From JBAVQS01 sp049694275 (GTDB lineage Bacteria; Chloroflexota; Anaerolineae; UBA4142; SHND01): a stretch of DNA of 52,383 bases. This document shows, piece after piece, positions 9,031 through 16,898 of the stretch (position 1 is the stretch's first letter; each line of letters opens with the position of its first letter). The notes beneath the pieces were generated by a model. That model saw only the letters and a list, made by a program, of their open reading frames with translations. It was not told where the DNA came from and did no database searches. A program made the translations under genes and the position numbers. The stretch lies in NCBI GenBank assembly GCA_049694275.1, contig JBAVQS010000253.1:1-52383 (forward strand), in the 5' to 3' direction.

Positions 9031-11229
9031 ATGAAAATTCACGCCGTCTGCCGTCCGCTCGTATTACTCGTCCTGCTCCTGAGCGCGTGCGCCACGTCAC
9101 CCGCCCCTGCGCCGACCCAGGTCATCGCCGTTCCCTCTCCGGCCAGCACCCTTACGCCCACCGTCGTCCTCCCCCGCGCAGGAGAGATGCCCGCGGCGCA
9201 GTTTGCGAAAGCAAGTACCTGGGCGCCCGGCAGCAAGAGCGGCGCGGGAACCGCATACACTTATGACCAGCCGGCGGAGAGCAATCACTCGCGCATCTGG
9301 TTTACGATTACTAACGGCGCGCTGACCGATGTCCTCTACCCGACGCTCGACCTGCCGAACGTGCGAGAGCTCAAATTCCTTGTCGGCGACGGCAACCGGG
9401 TGTTCGACGAGACCGCCGACCTTCAGATCAAGATCACACGTCCCGATCCACGCGCCCTCGTGTGGAAACTGGAGAGCACCGATACGGACAATCGTTTTCG
9501 CCTGACCAAGACCATCATTGCCGACCCCGCCGCGGACACCCTGATGATGAATGTGCAACTGGATGCGCTCAAAGGGAATGCAGGCGATTACCAGCTCTAT
9601 GCATACCTGGTCCCGCTCCTCGCGGGAACCGGCCAGGGGAACAAGCTCACACTTGATTTTGCCGAGCACCGCGCCACCGTCACCGCCGAGCAGGCCGCGG
9701 CCAGCGTCGTGACCGATGTCCCCTGGCTCGCCGCAACGGCGGGCTATCTGCGCGCCAGTGACGGGCTGACTGATTTGCAAGCGAACCAAAAGCTCACGCT
9801 CAATTACGATGCGGCTACTCGCGGGGACTATCCCACGCTCACCGTGCAACTGCCCGCCGGCAAACCGGTCACCCTCGCGCTCGGCCTCGGCGCCAATGCG
9901 GAGGCTTCGCTGACGGCAGCCACAGGGTCATTAGCGCGCGGCTGGGACGCCGTCTATAAGAACTATACGGCGGGCTGGAACGCCTACTGCGCGACGCTTG
10001 ACCCCGCCGCGCCCGCCGGCATCGATCAAGCGGCCACCGACGAGTACTATACGAGCGCCATGCTCCTGCGCGCGGGCGAGGACAAGACCTATCGCGGCGC
10101 GGTCGTCGCCTCGTTCGCCTATCCGTGGTCGGATCACACACTCGACCGGCCACAGGACCGGGTGAACTTTGTCGGCTATCGCCGGATGTGGGCGCGCGAT
10201 GCGTATCACACGGCGCTCGGGTTGTGGGCCGCCGGCGACGCCGCGACCGCCCGCGCCATCCTGAAATTCCTTGACGAAGTGCAGCAAAAGAGCACGGGGT
10301 ATTTCCCACAGAACACATACCTGGATGGAACGGTCTCGTGGAGCGGCCTGCAGATGGACGAGGTGGCCGATCCGATTCTGCTCGCCGCCAGGCTGGGTGC
10401 GAACGACCGCTACGCCTCGCTCGTCAAGCCGGCCGCTGATTTCATCGTCCAGAACGGACCGAGCACACCCCAGGAACGATGGGAAGAGGCGAGCGGCTAT
10501 TCCCCCGCAACGATTGCCGCCGAAATCGCCGCGCTGGTCGCCGCAGGGGATATGGCGGACAAGGCGGGCGATGGATCGAGTGCGGCGACATACCGCAGCA
10601 CGGCGAAAACGTGGGCGGGAAAGCTCGAAGGATGGACCTATACCCATAATGGTCCACTGGGCGGGGGCAGTTACTTTATCCGCATCTCGCCCCAGGGGAA
10701 GGCCGACATTCAGGATTACATGTCCATCAGCGGAAACGGAGGGACGGTCGATCAGCGCAAACTGGTGGACCCCAGCTTTTTGGAGCTGGTGCGGCTGGGT
10801 GTGCTCAAGCCCAATGATCCGCGCATCCTCGCCACACTGCCGGTCGTCGACCAGGCGCTCAAGGTCAACACGCCGAACGGCCCGTCATGGCATCGCTATC
10901 CCGGCGATCGGTACGGCGAGAACGGGCGAGACCCGACCATGTTCCTCCTGTCGCAAGGTCACATCTGGCCGCTGTTCACCGGCGAACGGGGGATGTACGA
11001 GCTGGCGGCCGGGCATCGCGACCAGGCGGCGGCGCTGTTGACGGCGATGGAGAAGTTCGCCAACGCCGGCGGGATGATCCCGGAACAGGTGTGGGAGGAT
11101 ACGGGAACCGGCACCGGCTCGGCCACACCCCTTCAGTGGGCGCATGCCGAATATATTCTCCTCTATGAATCGCTGGCGAAAGGCACCGTGCTCGACCGAC
11201 CGGGCGTGGTGAGCGATTTCTTCAAGTGA
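9031..11229 (+). CDS. GH15 glucoamylase/glucodextranase-like lipoprotein
   Basis: A 732-residue predicted lipoprotein: signal peptide with lipobox LLLSAC (Cys20), a Thr/Pro-rich spacer, an N-terminal beta-sandwich domain (about 50-310; PNVRELKFLVGDG), then the (alpha/alpha)6 barrel of glycoside hydrolase family 15. Likely catalytic acids are Glu485/486 in ERWEEASGYSP and Glu685 in EQVWEDTG; YRRMWARDAYHTALGLWAAGD is the typical barrel-entry motif. Family members release glucose from the non-reducing ends of alpha-glucans or dextran, here presumably at the cell surface. Start: ATG 9031 after GAGGGAG. It follows odhB by only 44 bases with no visible terminator, so read-through from the TCA genes is possible. 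Confidence 0.9.
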   Translation: MKIHAVCRPLVLLVLLLSACATSPAPAPTQVIAVPSPASTLTPTVVLPRAGEMPAAQFAKASTWAPGSKSGAGTAYTYDQPAESNHSRIWFTITNGALTDVLYPTLDLPNVRELKFLVGDGNRVFDETADLQIKITRPDPRALVWKLESTDTDNRFRLTKTIIADPAADTLMMNVQLDALKGNAGDYQLYAYLVPLLAGTGQGNKLTLDFAEHRATVTAEQAAASVVTDVPWLAATAGYLRASDGLTDLQANQKLTLNYDAATRGDYPTLTVQLPAGKPVTLALGLGANAEASLTAATGSLARGWDAVYKNYTAGWNAYCATLDPAAPAGIDQAATDEYYTSAMLLRAGEDKTYRGAVVASFAYPWSDHTLDRPQDRVNFVGYRRMWARDAYHTALGLWAAGDAATARAILKFLDEVQQKSTGYFPQNTYLDGTVSWSGLQMDEVADPILLAARLGANDRYASLVKPAADFIVQNGPSTPQERWEEASGYSPATIAAEIAALVAAGDMADKAGDGSSAATYRSTAKTWAGKLEGWTYTHNGPLGGGSYFIRISPQGKADIQDYMSISGNGGTVDQRKLVDPSFLELVRLGVLKPNDPRILATLPVVDQALKVNTPNGPSWHRYPGDRYGENGRDPTMFLLSQGHIWPLFTGERGMYELAAGHRDQAAALLTAMEKFANAGGMIPEQVWEDTGTGTGSATPLQWAHAEYILLYESLAKGTVLDRPGVVSDFFK

Positions 11230-11235
11230 CCTTCC

Positions 11236-11275
11236 AAAAGTAAAAAATAGGACGGACGCCGTCAAGCGTCCGTCC
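11236..11275 (-). terminator. intrinsic terminator of the cytochrome c gene
   Basis: A perfect 10-bp stem (GGACGGACGC at 11250-11259 with GCGTCCGTCC at 11266-11275) encloses a six-base loop. Read on the minus strand it is followed by a T-rich tract (11249 down to 11236). It sits 28 bases past the stop of the minus-strand cytochrome gene. On the plus strand it lacks a T-run. Confidence 0.8.
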
Positions 11276-11302
11276 ATGTGTACCGGTCCTCTACGCAGTT
11301 GG

Positions 11303-12781
11303 TTACGGGTTCAGGTTGATGATGTAGGCGATCACATCCGCGATCTGCTGCGCGGTCAACTTGGCCGTGTCACCCCAGGCCGGCATCGTAGCCAGCGGAT
11401 TGTTCCCCGCGGGCGTCGAGCCATGCTCGATAAAGAGATCGAGGTTGTAGGCAAAGGTCTTGAAATCCGCGCTCTTGAGGTCCGGGACAACCGGATTCAA
11501 GGCCGGGATGGTCCCGGAAGCAGCGCCCTGGTTAGCGACGCCGCCCTGCCCATTGGCCCCATGACAACCTTTGCAACTCTTGGCAAAGATCGCCGCGCCA
11601 TTTCCAGCATCCCCGGTCAGCCCAAGCGCCGGGCCGCCGGTCAGATTGCCATTCGAGGGGCGCAGGGCCTGAACGACGGGGGCTGCAGTGGGCATCGGCG
11701 TGGCCGTCGGGGGAACCTCCGTCGCGGCCTCGGTCTCTTCAACAGTCGGCGATGTTTCCGTTTCGGTCTCGGAAGCGGTTACCGCGGGTGTTGGTGTATT
11801 CGTGGGCACGACCGTCGCCGTGGCGACCACCGCGACCGATGGAACTGTCGGTTTGGCGACCACGGGCGCGGGCGGCGCAACCGGGTCCGAGACCGCCGAG
11901 GCCGGCATGCAGTGATTGTTCCAGGTGCAAAAGGTAAAGGTGATTTGCGCCACATTCGGCGGCACTGTGTTACCAGTCACACCGGCGACAATCGTGAACG
12001 GGCCGGCCGCCCCGCCGGAGGGGATATCCGCGATATCCCATTCGACAGTGGTGGGGCTGTCGGACTTGGCCGGGTTTGTGCTCTGATCATTATATTTCGT
12101 GCTAATGACCGAGACCCCCTGCGGAAGCGTGTCGCGCAGGACGAGCTGACCGAGCGCGCTGCTCCCCTGGTTGAGAATGTTGATGGTATAAGTCACGGTA
12201 TTGCCCTTGCGGCTGGCATCCATCTGCACCTCGGCCGGCGGATACCATTTGTCGGACCAGTAGACCCCGTTCAACTGCATCACGTACGCCTCGGTATCGG
12301 CGATATCGCTTTGCGATATAATCTTGCGGTCGCCCCAGGCCGGCATTTGCAGGCTCGGGTCATCACCCGCCGGGACTGAACCGTGCTGGAGGAAGAGGTC
12401 AATATCACGGGCAAAGATTCCGGGGTCGCCCTGCGAATCTTCAACAAACCCGGGGTCAATGGGGTTGAGCGGTGGGATGGTTCCATCGTCGGTGCCCGGA
12501 TTATCGACGCCGCCGGTCCCACGGTCGCCGTGGCAGCGCGCACAATCTGCGGCAAAGAGGATGCGCCCGTTCAAGGGGTCCCCATGCATGGTGGGGGCGG
12601 GACCGTTCGCCGAGAAATCGACATCCTTCGGCCCCGGAATGGGAGCGTTGGGAGTCGGCGGCTGGGCGTGAGCCACCTGCCAGGTGACCACTAGAATGAA
12701 CACCAGGAGCAGGGGCAACAGCACAGACCACTTGGCGCGAGGAAGAATTTTCCACCTCGGGTGATTAGACTGAGACGGCAT
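11303..12781 (-). CDS. membrane-anchored di-heme cytochrome c with central DUF11-like domain
   Basis: A 492-residue exported protein. A hydrophobic segment (about 19-38, followed by AHA) is an uncleaved anchor or signal peptide. Two class I cytochrome c domains carry CARCH (80-84) and CKGCH (403-407), each followed by a Met-ligand motif of the MPAWGD type. Between them lie a DUF11/Ig-like domain (TYTINILNQGSSALGQLVLRD) and a Thr/Glu/Pro-rich flexible linker. The two heme domains are alike (PALNP, FIEHGS), pointing to an internal duplication. Role: electron transfer at the outer face of the membrane; the partner oxidase or reductase is not in the window. ATG 12781 is chosen because AAGGAGAA lies six bases upstream. 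Confidence 0.88.
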   Translation of the reverse strand: MPSQSNHPRWKILPRAKWSVLLPLLLVFILVVTWQVAHAQPPTPNAPIPGPKDVDFSANGPAPTMHGDPLNGRILFAADCARCHGDRGTGGVDNPGTDDGTIPPLNPIDPGFVEDSQGDPGIFARDIDLFLQHGSVPAGDDPSLQMPAWGDRKIISQSDIADTEAYVMQLNGVYWSDKWYPPAEVQMDASRKGNTVTYTINILNQGSSALGQLVLRDTLPQGVSVISTKYNDQSTNPAKSDSPTTVEWDIADIPSGGAAGPFTIVAGVTGNTVPPNVAQITFTFCTWNNHCMPASAVSDPVAPPAPVVAKPTVPSVAVVATATVVPTNTPTPAVTASETETETSPTVEETEAATEVPPTATPMPTAAPVVQALRPSNGNLTGGPALGLTGDAGNGAAIFAKSCKGCHGANGQGGVANQGAASGTIPALNPVVPDLKSADFKTFAYNLDLFIEHGSTPAGNNPLATMPAWGDTAKLTAQQIADVIAYIINLNP

Positions 12782-12894
12782 CAGGTTCTCCTTTTCGATC
12801 ATCTCCCTACAGGAGATGCAACACTGCGCCATGCCAATTGGCGGAGACAAAAGCATGGATGCGTGTTGACAAGCCAGGGTGAAACGGTGTGTTT

Positions 12895-12922
12895 AGTATA
12901 CACCAAGGATGAGCCGTCACAA
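12895..12922 (-). promoter_or_regulatory. sigma70-like promoter for the cytochrome c gene
   Basis: On the minus strand, TTGTGA (12922-12917) and TATACT (12900-12895) are separated by 16 bases. The expected transcript start lies about 105 bases upstream of the cytochrome ATG. It is in the 285-base gap divergent from the lysine-dehydrogenase-like gene. Confidence 0.5.
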
Positions 12923-12971
12923 GGGACAGATAACCCTTCAAATCGTGGGACAAACCGCACGCGGCGCCGGA

Positions 12972-13000
12972 TTGCCAAACCGATTGCCCCATCCTATAAT
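12972..13000 (+). promoter_or_regulatory. sigma70-like promoter for the lysine-6-dehydrogenase-like gene
   Basis: TTGCCA (12972-12977), a 17-base spacer and a perfect TATAAT (12995-13000) lie 66 bases upstream of the ATG at 13067. Confidence 0.6.
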
Positions 13001-13066
13001 GGTTCTGGCTGGGAAAATAGATCGATATGAACGGCTGTGGTTGGAATGGGGTGGAGGTAGAATATT

Positions 13067-14236
13067 ATGGGGTTTCGTTATGTGATTCTGGGGGCCGGTC
13101 GGCAGGGGACGGCAGCGGCGTACGATTTGGCACGGTATGGGGATGCCGACATGATTCTGCTGGCAGATGCCGAACTCGAACGCGCAGAGGCCAGCGCCAT
13201 GCGAGTCAATGCGCTTGTCGGTTTGCGCAAGGCGGAAGGCAAGGCGCTGGACGTGCGAGATGCCGACCGCGTCTCAGAGCTATTGCGAAATTTCGATGTT
13301 TGCCTGAGCGCGGCGCCGTACTATTTCAACAGCGTTATTGCCAGCGCGGCGCTCCAGGCGCGCTGCTCAATGTGCGACTTGGGGGGCAATACGCAAGTCG
13401 TGTGGGAGGAATTGGCGCTCGATCCGCAGGCCCAAGCGGTCGGGATAACGATTGTCCCCGATTGCGGCGTCGGACCGGGCCTGATTTCCAATCTCGCCGT
13501 TTATGCGATGGAACAACTCGATACGCCGCAAGAAGTTCTCATTTACGACGGCGGCCTTCCGCAAAACCCGCGTCCCCCCTTCAACTATACTCTCTTTTTC
13601 AACATCGCCGGTCTCACGAATGAGTATTACGGGAACGCGCTTTACCTCGTCGATGGCAAGGCCACGCCCACTCCGTGCTGGGACGAACGCGAGTACGAGC
13701 TGATCGATATTCCTCAACTCGGACAGCTCGAAGCGTTTGTCACCTCCGGCGGCCTCTCGACCATGATTACGACTTTTGGCGGCAAGTTGAAAACACTCAA
13801 GAACAAGACCATGCGCTATCCCGGGCATTTTCAATTCATGAAAGGGTTGGCAGACTTGGGGATGCTGGAACTGGAGCCGGTGCAGGTGGGGGACCAGCGA
13901 ATCGTGCCGCGCCATGTTTTACATGCTCTGCTCGGCCCGCGCATCACGCCCCGCCCTGGGGACCGCGACCTGATGGCTATCCACATTGTTGCGCGCGGCG
14001 AAAAAGAGGGCAAGCCTGCGCAGGTGACATTAGACCTGCTGGATCGCTATAACGAGACAACAGGATTTTCGGCGATGGAGCGAACCACGGGCTTTCACCT
14101 CGCGATAGTCGCCGCCATGATTGCCCACGGGAAAACCCCTCATGGCGCGGTCCCACTCGAACGGGCAGTGAGTGCGCGGCGCATCGTCGAAGCATTGGAC
14201 CAGCGTGGAATGCAGGTAGAGGTGAAGGTTTCATAA
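13067..14236 (+). CDS. lysine 6-dehydrogenase / saccharopine dehydrogenase-family oxidoreductase
   Basis: A 389-residue NAD(P)-dependent enzyme. The Rossmann motif VILGAGRQGTAAAYDLARYG is at residues 4-23. The family-typical PDCGVGPGLISNLAVYAM and FVTSGGLSTM segments follow. Length and motif spacing fit L-lysine 6-dehydrogenase (about 385 residues), which oxidises the epsilon-amine of lysine to the semialdehyde; other saccharopine-dehydrogenase-like reductases cannot be excluded. Start: ATG 13067 after GGAGG. It is a single-gene unit with its own promoter. It converges with the MttB operon and shares a palindromic terminator with it. Confidence 0.82.
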   Translation: MGFRYVILGAGRQGTAAAYDLARYGDADMILLADAELERAEASAMRVNALVGLRKAEGKALDVRDADRVSELLRNFDVCLSAAPYYFNSVIASAALQARCSMCDLGGNTQVVWEELALDPQAQAVGITIVPDCGVGPGLISNLAVYAMEQLDTPQEVLIYDGGLPQNPRPPFNYTLFFNIAGLTNEYYGNALYLVDGKATPTPCWDEREYELIDIPQLGQLEAFVTSGGLSTMITTFGGKLKTLKNKTMRYPGHFQFMKGLADLGMLELEPVQVGDQRIVPRHVLHALLGPRITPRPGDRDLMAIHIVARGEKEGKPAQVTLDLLDRYNETTGFSAMERTTGFHLAIVAAMIAHGKTPHGAVPLERAVSARRIVEALDQRGMQVEVKVS

Positions 14237-14274
14237 AGAAAAAGCGCCCTGGGCAGGGCGCTTTTTCTTTATGA
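14231..14274. terminator. perfect bidirectional terminator containing both stop codons
   Basis: Two 20-base arms (14231-14250 and 14255-14274) are exact reverse complements around the loop GGGC. A GC-rich core (AGCGCCCT) is flanked by A/T-rich outer arms that supply a T-run in both directions. Both convergent genes end in Ser-stop (TCATAA), and these codons form the ends of the arms. Confidence 0.93.
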
Positions 14275-14913
14275 AAGCAATCTTGTGACCGCATCGACCG
14301 CGCCCTGGGCATTCTCGGCGTAGCCATCGGCGCCGATGTCCGTCGCCCATTTCGGCGTCACCGGTGCGCCGCCGACCAGGACCTTGACGCGGTCGCGCAC
14401 CCCCGCCTGTTTGAGCGATTCGATAACCTGGCGCTGGCCGACCATTGTCGTCGTGAGCAGCGCCGAAAGGCAGAGCACATTGGCATTGAGCTCGCGCACC
14501 TTGCTCACAAATGTTTCGGGCTTGACGTTGACCCCAAGGTCGTGGACCTCAAAGCCGTTGGCGGTCAGGAGAATGCCGACCAGCGACTTGCCGATCTCGT
14601 GAATGTCCCCTGCTACGGTGCCGATCACCACACGACCGCGCGTCTCGCGTTTCTCGCCCCGGTTCACCAGCTCCGGTTCGAGAATCTTTAACGCCCGTTT
14701 CATGGCTTCGGCCCCGGCCAGCAGATCGGGGAGATAGCACTCGCCCTTGCCAAACGCCTGGCCCAGGTGATTCATCCCCGCCGTATAGCCCCGGTTAATG
14801 GCCGCCAGTGGATCGACCCCTTCGGCCACCGCCGTGCGCGCCAGGGCTTGCGCCTCATCCGGCTCGCCCTCGATCACAGCCTGCGCCATACGCTCGAATA
14901 GGTCCTGCGACAT
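14269..14913 (-). CDS. corrinoid (B12-binding) methyl-carrier protein, MtbC/MttC-like
   Basis: A 214-residue cobalamin-binding protein: helical cap domain (about 1-88) followed by a Rossmann-like B12 domain with the base-off ligand motif D-x-H-x-x-G (GDIHEIGKS; H105 is the axial ligand). It accepts a methyl group from the methyltransferase partner and hands it on for reduction to methyl-folate or a similar product. It starts one base after the stop of the MttB-family gene, with AGGGGG in that gene's 3' end as its ribosome site, so translation is probably coupled. It is the last gene of a seven-gene operon. The reductive activator (RamA-like) and second methyltransferase are not in the window. 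Confidence 0.92.
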   Translation of the reverse strand: MSQDLFERMAQAVIEGEPDEAQALARTAVAEGVDPLAAINRGYTAGMNHLGQAFGKGECYLPDLLAGAEAMKRALKILEPELVNRGEKRETRGRVVIGTVAGDIHEIGKSLVGILLTANGFEVHDLGVNVKPETFVSKVRELNANVLCLSALLTTTMVGQRQVIESLKQAGVRDRVKVLVGGAPVTPKWATDIGADGYAENAQGAVDAVTRLLS

Positions 14914-14914
14914 T

Positions 14915-16393
14915 TTATGCTTCCCCCTGATGCAGCGGCAGCCGGTCCAGCCCGGCCGACCGCGCAGAGTATTCCGCCAGGGATGTCAGCTCGCGGGCAG
15001 CTTCTGGCGAGAGTGGGATGGGCCGGTAGGCAGCGATCAGCTCCTCGGCGCGGCGATGCGCCCGCGCAGGAGTATCGAGCGCGCCCTTGTCCACCCAGGC
15101 CTGCCGCACATCGCGGTCGATGACCGCCGTCGGGATATAGTCTTCCTGCTTGAAATGCCGGCGGGTATGCTTGTGGGTGAGAAAACTGCCCTCATGCCCG
15201 ACCTCCCGCATCAAGTCGCGCGCCAGCGGGGTCTCTGAATCGTTCACCCCCTGCACCAACCGTTTCGCCATGCCTGCAATCTCGTCGTCGATCACCAGCT
15301 TTTCCAGGCTGAAACAACTCTCGAAATCGAGCATCCCGGGGCCCGAGATCATGTTGACGCCGGCCAGCGCGGCGAGGAACGCCCCCGAGGCGGATTCGAG
15401 CCCGGTCTGGACGTCAAGGATTTTCGCGTCGCTCATCCCCATATACGCATGGGTCGGCAGGCCGCCCGGCTTGATCGCCTTGCCCACCTGTGTATAGGTG
15501 CAGTCGAGCATCATCGTCGCAATCGCGCCCATGGGCGTCGTGCCCGTGCGCATGTCAAAGGCGGCGGGGGACCCACCCCACACGATCGGGCTCCCGGCCC
15601 GCGCCAGTTGGTGAATGGTGATCCCGCTCAACGATTCGGCGGCATGCTGGACTGCCGAGCCGACGACGGTCGCCGGGCCGGTCGCGCCGGTCAGCGGCAT
15701 CGAGACCAGCTCGGCCGGCACGCCGGCCCACGCGGCGTCAATCAGGTTTGCGCAGGTAATCTCGCTCCACAAGAGCGGCGGCGAAGGGCAGACGTCAAAC
15801 ACTGCGCGGGGTCTCTCGCGCAGCGCCTCTGCCCCGCCCGCCGCCGCGGCGAGCAGCTTGTGCATCACCGAAAAGTTCTCGACGGAGAACGCGCCGGTGA
15901 CGATGGGCTTGTTCGCATACAGCAGGAGCAGGTATAACCGGTACCAATCGGACATGGTCTGGGGGACATCGGAGCAGACGAGTGAGGTGGCGACGGCGTC
16001 GATATGCGGCAGCATTTCGGCGAGGCGGACGAAATTTACGCAATCGGCGGTAACTGGCGGGCGCGAGGTCTGCGCGCCATGGTCGAGAATCTCGATAGCG
16101 GCCGAGCCGGGATCGAAATGCACATCGTCGCCGCCGTAATGGACGACCGGCTTGCCTTCCAGGTTGTACAGATAAAAAGAGCTGGGCGCGCTCGCCAGCG
16201 CCTTTTCCGCCAGACCACGCGGGATGTGTGCGACGCGCGCTGCGAAATCGACCGTGGCCCCGCCCTCGGCGAGCAGCCGCAATCCTGTGTCATAGTGCAC
16301 CCGCACGCCCGGTTCCCAGAGCAGGTCATACGCCTCGTCGACGACGCGGCCGACCGTCTCGTGCGACAAAAATTCCAGTTTGGGTCGAATCAT
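14915..16393 (-). CDS. MttB-superfamily methylamine/quaternary-amine:corrinoid methyltransferase
   Basis: A 492-residue protein of the trimethylamine methyltransferase superfamily (COG5598). It reads through with no in-frame amber codon, so it belongs to the non-pyrrolysine branch; characterised members of that branch demethylate betaines or carnitine. Recognisable parts are RPKLEFLSHETVGRVV at the N-terminus, VWGGSPAAFDMRTGTTPMG in the barrel and the C-terminal HEGSFLTHKHTRRHFK. It methylates the corrinoid protein encoded immediately downstream; the exact substrate is unknown. ATG 16393 is chosen because AAGGCGGG sits just upstream; a longer TTG-start reading adds seven residues. Confidence 0.9.
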   Translation of the reverse strand: MIRPKLEFLSHETVGRVVDEAYDLLWEPGVRVHYDTGLRLLAEGGATVDFAARVAHIPRGLAEKALASAPSSFYLYNLEGKPVVHYGGDDVHFDPGSAAIEILDHGAQTSRPPVTADCVNFVRLAEMLPHIDAVATSLVCSDVPQTMSDWYRLYLLLLYANKPIVTGAFSVENFSVMHKLLAAAAGGAEALRERPRAVFDVCPSPPLLWSEITCANLIDAAWAGVPAELVSMPLTGATGPATVVGSAVQHAAESLSGITIHQLARAGSPIVWGGSPAAFDMRTGTTPMGAIATMMLDCTYTQVGKAIKPGGLPTHAYMGMSDAKILDVQTGLESASGAFLAALAGVNMISGPGMLDFESCFSLEKLVIDDEIAGMAKRLVQGVNDSETPLARDLMREVGHEGSFLTHKHTRRHFKQEDYIPTAVIDRDVRQAWVDKGALDTPARAHRRAEELIAAYRPIPLSPEAARELTSLAEYSARSAGLDRLPLHQGEA

Positions 16394-16432
16394 TTTCCCG
16401 CCTTTCTTATGCAATGCGCCCTGCAGCGGAGA

Positions 16433-16891
16433 TCAAGCCGGGCTCCTCGGATGTAATGCGACAAGGGCGAGACGTACGGCAGCATGCTCCAACTGCTCAC
16501 GCCTGGGATGCGGCGGCAGTCCTTCCAGAAGCATCATCATGCCAATCATGCGCGGATGGCGCTTGAGCCGGAGCTCCAGAAAATCCGCAATCCGTTGAGG
16601 ATCGGCGATGAGCTCGGCCAGCGCCGAAAAGCGGCGGCTCCCGATCTGAACCTGGACCTGGGGGCACGCGACCAGATTGCGATACCAGTCGGCCTCAGTC
16701 CCGCGCGCCGAGGCCACATAGGCTACCCCATCGACCTCTTCATATTGTAACGGGGTGACGCGCGCTTGTCCTGATTTTCGGCCGGTCGTGGTCAAGAGCA
16801 GGACGAGTTGGCCGATCGGCGCATTGGGATTTCGCGCATACGGGACCTGCGCAAAATGCATCCAGCGCCAAAGGAATCGCGGCGCACGCAT
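16433..16891 (-). CDS. Ddn-like nitroreductase/quinone-reductase family protein (deazaflavin-dependent type)
   Basis: A 152-residue split-barrel protein of the F420-dependent Ddn/DUF385 family: LLLTTTGRKSGQARVTPLQY, followed by YVASARGTEADWYRNLVACPQVQVQIG. Related proteins reduce quinones or nitro compounds with F420H2; some bind lipid or other cofactors, so the activity here is not certain. The start at 16891, eight bases after the upstream stop, is chosen on homology; no strong ribosome site is visible, and a longer frame overlaps the preceding gene up to 16963. It lies between the unknown 429-residue protein and the MttB-type gene. Confidence 0.8.
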   Translation of the reverse strand: MRAPRFLWRWMHFAQVPYARNPNAPIGQLVLLLTTTGRKSGQARVTPLQYEEVDGVAYVASARGTEADWYRNLVACPQVQVQIGSRRFSALAELIADPQRIADFLELRLKRHPRMIGMMMLLEGLPPHPRREQLEHAAVRLALVALHPRSPA

Positions 16892-16898
16892 AGGATGG

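Noticed and set aside
14915..16393. Pyrrolysine-containing trimethylamine methyltransferase
   Set aside because: The frame has no in-frame amber codon and no Pyl biosynthesis gene is nearby; it belongs with non-pyrrolysine homologues.
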